From: Mycolicibacterium aubagnense
GTDB lineage: Bacteria > Actinomycetota > Actinomycetes > Mycobacteriales > Mycobacteriaceae
Assembly: GCF_010730955.1 (NCBI RefSeq)
Contig: NZ_AP022577.1
Coordinates: 2,108,001-2,172,000, forward strand
Direction of reading: 5' to 3'
Length of the DNA: 64,000 nt
This document shows positions 27,586 to 37,857 of this stretch, piece after piece. The position numbers and the translations under genes are program-made. Within the stretch, counting starts at the first letter, position 1, and each line of letters starts with the position of its first letter. The notes under the pieces are model-generated. The model ran no database searches. It was not told the origin of the DNA and worked only from the letters and a program-made list of their open reading frames with translations.

Positions 27586-28750
27586 ATGGCTGCGGTGCAG
27601 CGGATGTGCTTTGCCGATCGCCCGCCCACCTACACGGTGGTGGGCGTCGACAAGCTGCCCGTTGCCCCGGCCCGCGAGTACCTTGCGTTTCTTCGTGATC
27701 AGGGTGCGTCGCCAAATACGGTGCGCGCGTACGCCTATGGGCTGGCCGCGTGGTGGACGGTGCTGGAGCACACAGGTACCGCCTGGGATGACTTCCCGGC
27801 CAGCCTGTTCGGCACATTCCTGACCTACATGCGCCGCGGAGACTTACCGGGGGTGGCGCGCATCGGCGAACCCGAGACGATCAGAGCGGAGTCCACGCTG
27901 GGGCCGCGCAGCGCCGCGGTGTTGGCGATGTACCGGTATTTCGCCGATGCGCATGATTTGGAGCGCCCGTACCGCCGGTTGTATTCGACGCATGCCCGCA
28001 GCAGCCGCCGGGGCCGCTATGCGCCGTTTCTGGCCGGCGTGGGGCCCCATCCCGACCAACGGGCCGTTGTATCGGCTGCGGGCGGTGCAACGTTCCGAGA
28101 CGCCGGTGCTGCTGCCCGAGCAGGTCAACGCGATCCTGGATGCGTGCAGCGTGCAAACGGTCACCGGCGCATGGTCGCGGGGCCCGGCGGGGCTGCGGGA
28201 CCGGTTCTTTTTCGCGTTGCTCGCTGAGACCGGGATGCGGATCGGTGAGGCATTGTCGTTGCGGCACCAGGATTTTGACATCGCCGGTGGCGGTACCCCG
28301 TCGGTGCTGGTGGCCGGGCGTGATGATCATCGGCGCGGCCTGCGGGCCAAGTCGGGGCCGCGGCGCATCTTCATCGGCGATGACCTGGTCGCCCTCTACA
28401 GCGAGTACGTGTGGCAGCTGATCGCCGACGGCGCCGATATCGCGGTCGGGGACCTGTCGACGCATTTCGTGTTCGTGAACCTGGTGCGCGGGGTGAAGTA
28501 CGCGGCGCTGAGCGCGGACACCATCTACGACAAGGTCGATCTGATCACGGCGCGCTGCCCGGACATGCTGCCGGCGGACTGGACACCGCACTGGTTGCGG
28601 CACACCCATGCCACGGCGCTGCTGTTGGCCGGGGTGGAGCCGCATGTGGTGATGCGCCGTCTGGGTCACGCCGATGTGCAGACGACGTTGTCGATTTACG
28701 GGAACGCTCGGGAATTGCATCTGATGGGCGAGAATCACCTGGTTGCCTGA
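27586..28750 (+). pseudogene. Tyrosine recombinase, TnpA-like, one frameshift
   Basis: The protein would be about 388 residues: an N-terminal core-binding SAM-like domain (YLAFLRDQGASPNTVRAYAYGL) and a catalytic domain with Arg in ETGMRIGEALSLRHQD, HTHATALLL after HWLR (HxxR), LGHADVQTTLSIYG with the Tyr nucleophile. All catalytic residues are present. The frame changes at 28041-28048 (GGGGCCCC, one base too many), so the protein is broken as written. The overall pattern matches Tn554 TnpA-type recombinases. The ATG at 27586 is the first in frame after the XRE-ImmA gene ends, 28 bases earlier. Confidence 0.82.
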
Positions 28751-28854
28751 TGGAGTCGGGGTTTTAGGCTAGCGGATATAGGGCATGAAAAGGGCTGCTG
28801 GCCAGTCTATTTGCCAAAGTGATCTCGTTTGATGCATGATTCGATCACTGTTCG

Positions 28855-29984
28855 GTGGCGTTGGGGGTCGGGTTGCGGCAGGTTGATCTGGCTGGGGCAG
28901 CACATCTGGAGCTGGTGTCCGGTATCGCACACCTGCGTCCGCAAGATGCGATGGCGGAGGCGATGTTTCGTGGCTGGCGTGCTCAGCAGGCTGCTCGGGG
29001 GCTTCGTGAGGAGACAGTCACGGCGCGGGAGAAGCTGGTCCGTCGGTTCATGGATTTCGTCAATGACTATCCGTGGCAGTGGACCCCGACGCATATCGAC
29101 GAGTGGTCGCTCTGGTTGGTCAGCGAGAAGCACCTGGCACCGTCGACGATCCGCGGCTACCAATGCTCGTTACGGCTGTTCAGCGAGTTTCTGATCGACG
29201 GCCGCTACGGGTGGGCGTTGGCATGCGAGGAAGAGTTCGGCACCCATCCGGTGGCGATCTGCCACGAATGGAACACGATCGCGCATTTGAACGACTACGA
29301 GGGTCGGCCGGAGGCCAGGCCGTTCACACGTGAGGAGATGCAGCGGTTCCTGGACTACGCCGACGACCAGGTCGATCGTGCGGTGCGGGCGAAACGTAAA
29401 GGGGCCCTTGCTGCTTTCCGCGATGCCACCGTCTTCAAGGTGATCTACGGGTGGGGGTTGCGTCGGACCGAGACCGCCAAACTTGACCTGGTGGATTTCG
29501 GCCGCAATCCTGCGGCGCCGCAGTTCGGCAGGTTCGGCACGCTCAACGTGCGTTACGGCAAGGCGAAACGGGGACAGCCGCCGCGGCGGCGGAACGTGTT
29601 GTCGGTGATGGATTGGGCGGTAGAGGCGGTCGCTGATTATGTCGAGAATGTGCGGCCGAAGTTCGGCTGCCCCGATCATCCGGCGCTGTGGGTGACCGAG
29701 CGGGCGGGCGGATCAAGGCCGCGGAGATCAACGCTCGGTTCGTCTCCTATCGGGATGCGCTGAAGTTGCCGAAAGACCTTGTGCCCCACTCAATCCGTCA
29801 CTCCTTTGTCACGCACCTCACCGAAGATGGTGTTGACCGGCGGTTCATCCAATCCCAGGTTGGGCACGAATGCGACAGTTCCACGGCCATCTACACCCAC
29901 GTCAGCTCCGATTTCATGAACACCATGCTGCACAAGGCGCTCGCGCCCGTGCTTGGTCGGACCCCTCCAGCAGACAAGGACTGA
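28855..29984 (+). pseudogene. Second tyrosine recombinase, one frameshift
   Basis: About 376 residues. The N-terminal arm-binding region (FRGWRAQQAARGLREETVTARE) and core (PSTIRGYQCSLRLFSEFL) precede a catalytic domain with Arg in YGWGLRRTETAKL, HSIRHSFVTHL (HxxR) and QVGHECDSSTAIYTHVS with Tyr. The frame slips near 29700-29711 within CGGGCGGGCGG, one base short. The GTG at 28855 is the first usable start; a TTG at 28870 is possible. It overlaps the next HTH gene (TGATG), and with the following zinc-ribbon gene it forms a tight three-gene unit. Confidence 0.8.
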
Positions 29985-30316
29985 TGATGCCCGCCAAGCT
30001 CGACTACCACTGGCATCTGCGCACGGTCATGGCCGCCGGCGGCATGTTCGCGACCACCGATCTGATCGAGCCGCTGGAGCAGCGCGGCATCACCTTGTCG
30101 TCCAGTCAGGTCTACCGGCTCGTGGTCGAGCGACCCGAACGGCTGAGCCTGAAGATCCTGATGGCGCTGCTGGACATCCTCGACTGCACGATGGACGACT
30201 TGATCGAGCCGGCCGTCTCGGCCCGAGCGGGCGCCCGCGGGAAGAAGGCGGTCGGCGCCGAAGCCGGCCTCGGGGGCTTGCGACCCAAGCGGGCGCGCAT
30301 TCGCGGCGCCGAGTGA
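29984..30316 (+). CDS. Small XRE-type helix-turn-helix protein
   Basis: A 110-residue protein with a Cro/C1-type fold (LRTVMAAGGMFATTDLIEPL, ITLSSSQVYRLVVERPERLSLKILMALLDILDCTMDDLIEP) and a basic C-terminal tail (KKAVGAEAGL, PKRARIRG). It starts inside the stop of the recombinase (overlap at 29984) and ends overlapping the GTG of the zinc-ribbon gene (GTGA), so all three are co-translated. It may act as a directionality factor or DNA-binding partner of the recombinase rather than a classical repressor; that is inference from the coupling. Confidence 0.75.
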   Translation: MMPAKLDYHWHLRTVMAAGGMFATTDLIEPLEQRGITLSSSQVYRLVVERPERLSLKILMALLDILDCTMDDLIEPAVSARAGARGKKAVGAEAGLGGLRPKRARIRGAE

Positions 30317-32732
30317 CCACCAGCGATCGGTCGGTTTCAGACCCGGTCGGGTTCATCACGGACTTGGTCGCGGCGGTCGATGATCGGCTCACACTCGAGC
30401 GGGCCAGGTCCGTCATCACCCGCGTCGCGGGTGGGCGAGCGAAATCGCGGCGCCTGGCAGCGTTTCTTGCCCAGCGCCCAGCGGTGCTGACCGATGGACG
30501 CTCTCCGGCGCCGCGGGCGGTCGGTGACCTGCTGATCGCCCTGAGAAAGGCCGGCGCAGAGGTTTCGCCGCCGGTCTGCGCCGAGTGCGGCACGCCGATG
30601 CGGACCCTCCAGCGTCGTGGTCAGGACTGGTTCTGCGGGGCCTGTAGCGTGCGTCCGGCCCCGTGTGCGGCCTGCGGGCAGCTTCGGCATGTCTCGACCC
30701 GGGATCGCGCCGGTGGGGCCCGCTGCGCGCAATGCCCTGACCGCGACGACCGCGATCCGATCTCGGTCATCCACACCGTGGTGGCCCGGCTGGATCCGGC
30801 CGTCGACCGCGACCTCGTCGCCAGTGCGGTCAGCAGACTTGCGTCCCGGCCCGCGCATCAACGCAAGGTCGCCTGGGCCTTGGAAGCTGCACCCGAATTA
30901 CTCACCGGCGCCGGGCATCTCGCCCCATCCGGGCGATCATCCCGCTGATCGATGCCCTGCACGCAGCAGGAGTCGCCGGGATCGTGCGGCCGGCATGCCC
31001 GCGCTGCGGTCGCGTCGTGCGGATCGACAAACCTCTTGACGGGCAACGCGTGTGCCGCACCTGCATCGCCCACACCCGCATCGAAGAATGCGCACGCTGC
31101 GGCGCGCGCCGCGAACCGGCCACTCGTGACCAGCAGGGCCGACCACTATGTCCAAACTGTTTGGTCACCGACCCTGACAACCTCGAAGACTGCCTCAACT
31201 GCGGTCGCCGCCGTCCGGTCAGCCTCCGGACCCCAGACGGGCCGATCTGCAGCACCTGCCCGTCCTTGCCGACCGCTTCCTGCTCGATCTGCGGCGACGA
31301 AAAGCCCTGCGGCACATCTCGAATCACCGGCCGACCATGGTGTCCTGCCTGCCAGCGCCGCACCGCCCGATGCAGCTCGTGCGGACGGACCGCCGCAGTG
31401 ATCTCGGGCACCCTCGCCCAGCCGCACTGCGAGGACTGCACCACCCGCGCCATCTGGCGCGATTGCCCAACCTGCAGCGACCCGTCCTATCCGCACCCTG
31501 GTCAATGCGTTCGATGCCGAATCAATCAGCGTCTCAACGAGATCATCGGTCCGCCGTCGGCATCGCTTCATCCGGGGCTGCAGGCTTTGCGGCACAACAT
31601 CGCTACCGCAGAACACCCCATCACCGCCATGCGATGGCTGAAGAAGAAGTCCGTCGCGCCGGTGCTGGCCGATCTCGCTGCCGGGCGCAGGGCGTTGACC
31701 CACGAAGCGCTCGACGAGCTGCCCCACAGTCAGCCTCTGGCGCACCTGCGCCATGTCCTCATCGGCGTGGGCGCCCTGCCGCGACGCGATGAGCACATGG
31801 TCCGCATCGAGCGGTTCATCGATCAGACCCTGGCTGCGCACGCGAACCTCGAGCAGCGGCAGGCGCTGCACCGCTACACGGTCTGGCACCTGATCCGTCG
31901 ACTGCGGCAACGCAACAACGGGCACGCCATCACCATCCAGCAGTTCAACTCGGTGCGCCAACGCACCCACGCGGCCATCGCCTTCCTGGACTGGCTCACC
32001 GAACACCAGCTCACCCTCGGCAGCTGTCAGCAGGCCGACCTGGATCGCTGGCTCACCGACGCCGCCGCGACACATCGCGGGGCAGCGGGACACTTCATCC
32101 GATGGGCGCACAAGAACAAGCTGACCAGCGTCCGCATCGGCGCACACCGCTGGATGGGCCCCACCCGACCGCTCGATGACCAGAACCGCTGGAACATCGC
32201 GCGCCGCCTGTTGCACGACGACAGCCTCAAGCCCGATGACCGGCTGGCCGGCCTGCTCGTTCTCCTCTACGCGCAGACACCGGCTGCGATCTGCCGAATG
32301 ACCATCGTCGATATCGAACTCGACGCTGATCCGGTCCGGCTGCACCTCGGCAGCTCGCCGATACACCTACCCGAGCCGGTTGCCGGCCTGGCCCGATTGA
32401 ATATGTCAAATCGCAAGGGCCACGCAACCATTGGCGCGCTGACCCCCTCGATCTGGCTCTTTCCGGGCGGCCAACCCGGCCGGCCCATCAGCACCGGCCA
32501 GCTGACCCAACGATTGAACCGACTCGGCATCCGTCCCGGCGCCGCCCGCAGCACCGCACTGTTTCAACTCGCCACCGAGATCCCGGCAGCAATCCTGGCC
32601 CGCACCCTCGGCATCCATACCGACGTCGCCGTCTCCTGGCAACGCCTCTCCGCCGGCGACTGGACCAACTACGCCGCCGTCATCAGCAGCCGACCACAAT
32701 CGCTGGCCCGCAACACGGAAACACGGGCATAG
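30313..32732 (+). pseudogene. Zinc-ribbon array protein with inactive recombinase-like C-terminus, one frameshift
   Basis: The joined product is about 806 residues. After an N-terminal helical region come about 16 CxxC motifs (CAECGTPM, CAACGQL, CPRCGRV, CARCGAR, CLNCGRR, CSICGDE, CSSCGRT, CVRCRIN among them), enough for roughly eight zinc ribbons. The last 380 residues look like a tyrosine-recombinase core plus catalytic domain, but HxxR is GAAR, the usual GHS is GIH, and the Tyr position reads VSWQRLS. The frame slips at 30922-30933 beside CCCC. GTG 30313 overlaps the HTH stop. Probably a DNA-recognition subunit of the transposition complex. Confidence 0.65.
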
Positions 32733-32862
32733 TGCCTACATGCGACACACCCCAACAGTGAACATCCCGGGGCTGGTTCTGGTCGCGAAATCGGACGCCG
32801 TTTCATCGCGAATCTCGACAATACGTAGGTGTGGGGAAAGTTCGAGTCCGTGAAATATTACG

Positions 32863-34074
32863 TCACCGCGGGTCTTTGACGGACGGCATGGGGTGTGGTC
32901 TCTCACTGGCGAAGAAGTACAGGCCGATGACCGCGGCGAGTGCCGCCCGGTACTGAACGTGGCCAGTGCTGCGGTGAACCCGGTGGTGAGCAGCGCTTGG
33001 AACAGGAGGCTTCCGGCGCCGAAGCCGATGAACAGGGTGCAGACGTTGAGGCCCATCGCCTGGCCGCGTTGGGCGGACAGCTGGGTGACGATCCCGGCCA
33101 GCAGCGGCTGGGTCAGGTCGTAGCCCAGGGACAGCATGCCGACAGCGAGGGCAGCCAGGATCAGCGGAACAGGAGTGCGAGGAGCAGGGCGGCAGTGGAC
33201 GCGACGGCCAGACCGAGGGGGATGAGTCGGGTGCGCCCGTATCGGTCGGCGAGCCGGCCGATGGCAGGACCGAAGAGGAAACCGGGAACGCCGTAGAGCA
33301 GCAACGCCAGGCCGATACCGACCAGCGTCAGACCGAATCGCTGGCTGAAATAGACGCCCAGCCAGGTATAGATGCCGGAGTGGATCACCGCGTTGATCAG
33401 GACATAGCCGTAGGTGCGGCGGGCACGCTGTTGGCGCAGCAGCGTGAAGTAGCCGCGCGCGATCTGCCCGACGCTTCGACGCTGCAGCGCGGACCCACCC
33501 TGCAGCTGCGAGCGCCGAAGCGTAAGTGCCACAAGCACGATCGCGGCGAGCCCGGCCACCCGAGAAACAGACCCTGCCAGCCGATCAGCGGTTCCAGCAG
33601 CGCCCCGGCACTGGAACCGAAGGCCATACCGCCAGCCATCGCGCCGAAAAGCCAGCCCAGCGCATGACCGCGCCGCTCGTAGGGGAACACATCACCGATC
33701 AGGGCCAGGGAGATCGGCACCACCCCGCTGGCGCCGAGCGCGGTCAGCAGCCGGAACGCGATAAACATGCGGGGGCCATCGGCCAGGGCGGTCAGCGCGG
33801 TGAGCACGACGAACCCCGCAGCAGACCCCAGGATCACCCGTTTCCGGCCGATCCGATCCGAGAGCGGACCCCACAACAAGGTCATCGCCCCGTAGGGCAC
33901 CAGGTAGGCGGGAACAGCGAGCCCAAGCAGATCGGTTGAGCTGCCGAACTCGTGCGCCAGTTGCGGAATGAGCGGCGCCACCATGAACGCCTGAAAGAAA
34001 ATCAGGAACGTAGCGGCGGCCAAAGTCCGCAACAACCATTCCCGTGACCGCTGCGGTGAAGCCGGGGACGACAA
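32863..34074 (-). pseudogene. MFS-family drug or metalloid efflux transporter, three frameshifts
   Basis: Read through three slips, the protein is a 12-helix major facilitator of about 405 residues, starting at TTG 34074 behind GAGGAGG. The loop 2-3 motif is WGPLSDRIGRKRVILG; the second half has GPAIGRLADRYGRTRLIPLG. Slips lie at 33559-33561 (CCC, one short), 33165-33166 (GG, one short) and 32956-32957 (AA, one short); the restored end reads YFFASERPHPMPSVKDPR. It is downstream of the desulforedoxin-like peptide under the MerR-type promoter, so efflux of the same inducing metal or an arsenic-type compound is likely. Confidence 0.75.
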
Positions 34075-34167
34075 CGCGTGCCTCCTCTTTGCTCAGATCG
34101 CTGGCAATGCGTGCCGGCGGCAACCGGGGTGAGGTCACTGTCAGGCCCCACCCCGGTGCGTTGGTGC

Positions 34168-34314
34168 CTAGCTGACTTTCTCCATCGTCTGTCCGCAGCA
34201 GCAGGTCGGATTCTGCTGTCCCTGACAGTCCGGCGGGGCACTCTTAGTCACCGTCACCTCGCATCCGCATTCGGGCACCGGGCAGCGATACACCTCACCC
34301 TCACGAAATGGCAT
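34168..34314 (-). CDS. Desulforedoxin-like Cys-rich small protein
   Basis: A 48-residue protein whose GEVYRCPVPECGCEVTVTK and PTCCCGQTMEKV resemble the desulforedoxin/rubredoxin-type metal knot (YKCxxCGxxVxV ... CCGxxM) with extra cysteines: seven in total. Such folds bind a single Fe or Zn through four cysteines; the surplus may serve binding of a toxic metal. AGGAGGT six bases before the ATG is the strongest ribosome site in the element. It is the first gene after a MerR-type promoter and is followed 93 bases later by the MFS gene. It is intact. Confidence 0.7.
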   Translation of the reverse strand: MPFREGEVYRCPVPECGCEVTVTKSAPPDCQGQQNPTCCCGQTMEKVS

Positions 34315-34350
34315 GATCTACCTCCTTGTCGTGTTGTTCCAGCTAGACGA

Positions 34351-34381
34351 CAGTAAGAGCTGGCCCTCGGGGCCAGGTCAA
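34351..34381 (-). promoter_or_regulatory. MerR-type promoter with 19 bp spacer and operator dyad
   Basis: On the minus strand TTGACC (34376-34381) and TTACTG (34351-34356) are separated by 19 bp, the over-long spacing that MerR activators untwist. Inside lies the dyad CTGGCCC-TCG-GGGCCAG (34360-34376). It points to the desulforedoxin-like gene; the merR gene diverges from it. Confidence 0.7.
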
Positions 34382-34399
34382 GTTGATCAGGAGGAAATC

Positions 34400-34822
34400 A
34401 TGGCCTCGGACACTCTCACCGCCGGGCAGGCCGCCTCCCGCGCCGGCATCACGCGCAAGGCGCTGCGCTTATACGTGGCGAAAGGCCTCGTGGACGAACC
34501 CCCGCGCACCCCGGCCGGCTACCGCCTCTACGGCGCCGACGACGTCGCCGTGCTCACCTTCATCCGTCAGGCCCGCACACTGGGCCTACGCCTGGATGAC
34601 ATCGCCGCCATCCTGGACATCCGCCGTCACGGCTCGGCGCCATGCACCGCGGTTCGCGCGTTCATCGACACGCGCGTTGACGAGATCGATGCCGCGATCG
34701 CCGACCTGCGCGCCCTACGCCGCAGTCTCGTCAACACTCGAAATGCCCATCCAGTCGACGGTGCCACCGCGACCGTGCCGGCCACAATATGCCCCATCGT
34801 CGAGCACACCACCGAAAGCTGA
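34400..34822 (+). CDS. MerR-family metal-responsive regulator
   Basis: A 140-residue regulator: winged helix (TAGQAASRAGITRKALRLYVAKGLV, GYRLYGADDVAVLTFIRQAR), a coiled-coil dimer helix, and cysteines placed for metal sensing (SAPCTAVRAFID, and ICPIVEHTTES at the end), as in ZntR/CadR/MerR sensors. Start at 34400 with AGGAGG spaced six to seven bases. It diverges from the desulforedoxin-like and MFS genes across a MerR-type promoter, so it most likely both represses and activates them. The metal cannot be read from the sequence; Zn, Cd, Pb or Hg are all possible. Confidence 0.85.
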   Translation: MASDTLTAGQAASRAGITRKALRLYVAKGLVDEPPRTPAGYRLYGADDVAVLTFIRQARTLGLRLDDIAAILDIRRHGSAPCTAVRAFIDTRVDEIDAAIADLRALRRSLVNTRNAHPVDGATATVPATICPIVEHTTES

Positions 34823-34940
34823 CCACAGGTTCCCCGACCGATCCCACTGACCGTGGGGCGGTTCCCATCCAGCCGACACTGCGGCAATCAAGATGACGTC
34901 AATATGGCGATAAGCGATCTTGAAACTCCACCAACACCGC

Positions 34941-34979
34941 CAGAATTCGCGATCAACTAGCGTCAGAATTCGCGATCAA
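34941..34979. repeat. Two 16 bp direct repeats in a gene-free stretch
   Basis: CAGAATTCGCGATCAA occurs at 34941-34956 and 34964-34979, 23 bp apart start to start. The surrounding 34823-35096 holds no complete gene; 35006-35110 is open in one frame and ends WTNYVAGWKVHSGGQ, possibly the tail of a lost recombinase gene. The repeats could be recombinase-binding sites for the TnpB/TnpC genes that follow, or an internal element end. Confidence 0.45.
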
Positions 34980-35096
34980 TGCCACGGGCATTCGGACAGT
35001 TCTGATATCCGACGTCACCATTATGGGTGACCGCCGATGCGGCGATGCGCACGGTGGCCGAATGGACGAACTATGTGGCGGGGTGGAAGGTGCACA

Positions 35097-37317
35097 GTGG
35101 CGGGCAATGACCGACTTACACACAGCGGGCAGCAGGGCGGCGCCGAGGAACACTGGACCGCGCAGTGGGATCGGGTCCCGGCGCCGTGGCGGACTCTGGT
35201 GTATCACCTCGATCAGGCCCCAGCCAACGCGCTGTTTGCGCCCAACCCCCGGTATCGGCCGGTCAGCGAGGGGCACGACTTCACTCCTGCCGATGTGCCG
35301 CAACGGATCTGCGACGAGCTGGCCTGGTGGGTGTGGCTGTGCGGTGAGGAGGACACCCGCAAGGTCGAGCCGTCACTGTTGAGATGGACCAGCCGCGCGC
35401 TGGGGATCGCGGCGGCCGACTACCGCCAGCAGCATCGCCGGCCGCTGGCCTCCATCGCCGATCTGACGCCGGAATCGATGGTGCGCCACGGGGTACTCGA
35501 TTTCGAACGCCGCAACGGGCGGCTGCCCTCGGCGGGTTTTCGCACCAACGTCACCAATTTCGTCGAACACCTGCACCTGTATGTGGCGGTGCGCTGCACC
35601 GGGCGGCCCCTGGTGGGACCACGACATCTGGAACTTGTACGCCGACCCGAGGATTCCGCGGCGCGAACATGAACCCCAGCACGACCAGGTGGTGCGCCTG
35701 GGCGGGGTCGAACCGGCGTGGTTGCGCGACGGTGTGCGGTTCTGGCTGCGCACCGCGCTGACCGCGGAACTGTTGCGGTGGTCCTCGCTCACCTCACGGG
35801 TCCGCGACATGAGCCGTCATCTGGGCCCGTTCCTGGCCGCACGCCGGATCGACGACCCGGCCCTGCACGCCGACCGGGCGGCGGTGCGGTTGCTGTTCAC
35901 CGATTTCACCGACTACCTGAAATCACCGGCGGCGCAGGCGAAACCGGACCGGCCGTTGTCCTCGACCGCGATCGCCGGGATCCAGTCGCGTATCCAGACG
36001 TTCTACACGTTCATGGTCGATCATGCCGAGGAAGCCGCGGTCGCGACCGGTGAGCCGCGGTGGGCCGGCTTGACCGACACGCACACGCGGCTGTGGGGTG
36101 CGGCGTTCCGCTCCCGCCGCAGCCGCACCCCGACGGAGCTGACCTGGTATTCGACCGCCGAGCTGCAGCAGATGCTGTGCTATCTGGATGTTTTGGCCGC
36201 CGACAAGGACATCCCCGTGGTCATCACCCACCCTGATTCGACCATTTCGGTGGTCGCAGGCCTGGGAGACCCCCAAGCGGCCCGGGCGTGGCTGCTGCAA
36301 GCGCTGACCGGGCGGCGGGCCTCGGAAATCTTGATGCTCGATGCCGATCCGCTGGAGGCGATCCCCGGCCGTGACCGCGCTGCCGCCGCGGACCCGGAAG
36401 GTTTTGTGGCCAAGCTGCGCTACCAGCAGACCAAGGTCGACGGGGTGTGCCCGACCATCCTGGTCGAGCAGGCCATCGTCAACGTCATTGTCGAGCAACA
36501 AGACTGGGTGCGCCGGCACCACCCGGGCCTGGCCCCGAAGTACCTGTTCTTGGGGGTGCGGTTCCAGCACCAGGGGCAGCGGGCCCGTAGCTACAACTCC
36601 TACCGCCTAATCCTCGACAAGCTCGATGGCATCCACGGCCTCACCGACAGCGCCGGGCGACCGCTCAAGTTCAGCCAAACCCACCGGCTGCGGCACACCC
36701 GGGCCACCGAACTGCTCAACGACGGGGTACCCATCCATGTGGTGCAGCGCTACCTCGGACATGCCTCCCCGGAGATGACGCTGCGCTACGCGGCGACCCT
36801 GCAGGCCACCGCCGAAGCAGAATTCTTGAAACACAAGAAGATCGGTGCCCACGGCACCGACATCACGATCAGCCCATCGGACATCTACGACATGACCCAA
36901 CTCGCGGCGCGCACCGACCGGGTGTTGCCCAACGGGGTGTGCCTGCTGCCCCCGGTGACCACCTGCGACAAAGGCAACGCCTGCCTGTCCTGCGGGCATT
37001 TCGCCACCGACGCCACCCACCTGGACGAACTGATCGACCAGCGCACCAAAACCCTCACCCTCATCGACGTGCGCCGCGACCAATTCCACGCCCGCACCGG
37101 CCGCGAGCTGACCGACGACAATGTCTGGATTCACCAACGGCGCCGCGAGGTGGCTTCGTTGGACGCCATCATCGGGCGCATCGAAGCCACCGACACCGAC
37201 GAGGCCGCCGGGGTCGGTGGCGCGGGCACCGCGGGTCGTCAACCCGGCTTACAGGTCAGCACCCGGGGCAGTCACGAATCGGTGCTGCGCAAAGCTGACC
37301 CGGGAACGCCCCGGTGA
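35097..37317 (+). pseudogene. Large tyrosine recombinase, TnpB-like, one frameshift
   Basis: The two frames join into about 740 residues. The N-terminal half includes FVEHLHLYVAVRCTGRP then WWDHDIWNLYADPR across the slip at CCCC 35607-35610 (one C too many). The catalytic domain has Arg in LTGRRASEILMLD, HRLRHTRATELL (HxxR), and YLGHASPEMTLRYA with Tyr; a zinc knot (CDKGNACLSCGHF) and a long helical tail follow. Size, C-terminal cysteines and coupling to a TnpC-like gene (GTGA overlap) match Tn554 TnpB. The GTG start at 35097 follows GGAAGG. No full TnpA precedes it. Confidence 0.78.
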
Positions 37318-37739
37318 CCCGCACACCCCCGCCGCCGCCGACCGCCAAAGCCAAAGCGGCGCTGGCCAAATACCGTGACGGTGTCAGCGCCGACAAGCGC
37401 CGCGACATCGAAAAGGCCATCGCCTACCTGCGCAAAACCAAGGCCACCATCAACGTCTCCGCGGTGGCCCGCCGCGCCAAGGTAACCCGCAAAACGGTCC
37501 TCAAACATGACGACCTGATGGTGATCATCAACCAGTACCGCAACCGGCCCGCCGCCGGCGGCGACCACCCGCCGGCCACGAGCCGCGAAAGCAGCATCAT
37601 GGCCGCGTTGCGCCGCAAGATCGCCGCTCAAGAAGCCGAAATCAACAACCTCAAAACCACGGTGGCACAACAGCAAGCCACCATCGAACTGCTCTACGGT
37701 CAACTGGAGGACCGGCACTACGGCGACCCCGCTGGTTAG
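37314..37739 (+). CDS. TnpC-like protein (DUF6262 type)
   Basis: A 141-residue basic protein with an N-terminal helix-turn-helix-like part (ISVSAVARRAKVTRKTVLKH style: INVSAVARRAKVTRKTVLKHD) and a C-terminal coiled coil (ALRRKIAAQEAEINNLKTT, QQQATIELLYGQL). This is the shape of the third transposition gene of Tn554-type elements, which influences efficiency and orientation but is not itself a recombinase. GTG 37314 overlaps the preceding recombinase stop. It is intact in this sequence. Confidence 0.7.
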   Translation: MTRTPPPPPTAKAKAALAKYRDGVSADKRRDIEKAIAYLRKTKATINVSAVARRAKVTRKTVLKHDDLMVIINQYRNRPAAGGDHPPATSRESSIMAALRRKIAAQEAEINNLKTTVAQQQATIELLYGQLEDRHYGDPAG

Positions 37740-37857
37740 GTGCAGCAGTTGGGGTCCAGCACGACGCAGAGGGCGACCAGGGCGTCGCGGTGGGCGATGT
37801 GAAAGACGTTCATGCCGCCCACCGCGGGGGCCGCGGACCGGCCGGGCTACCGATAGG

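Noticed and set aside
37736..37813. 25-residue Cys-containing reading frame (MNVFHIAHRDALVALCVVL...) downstream of the CDF gene
   Set aside because: It has no ribosome site, overlaps the TnpC-like stop and may be a remnant; too little to call a gene.
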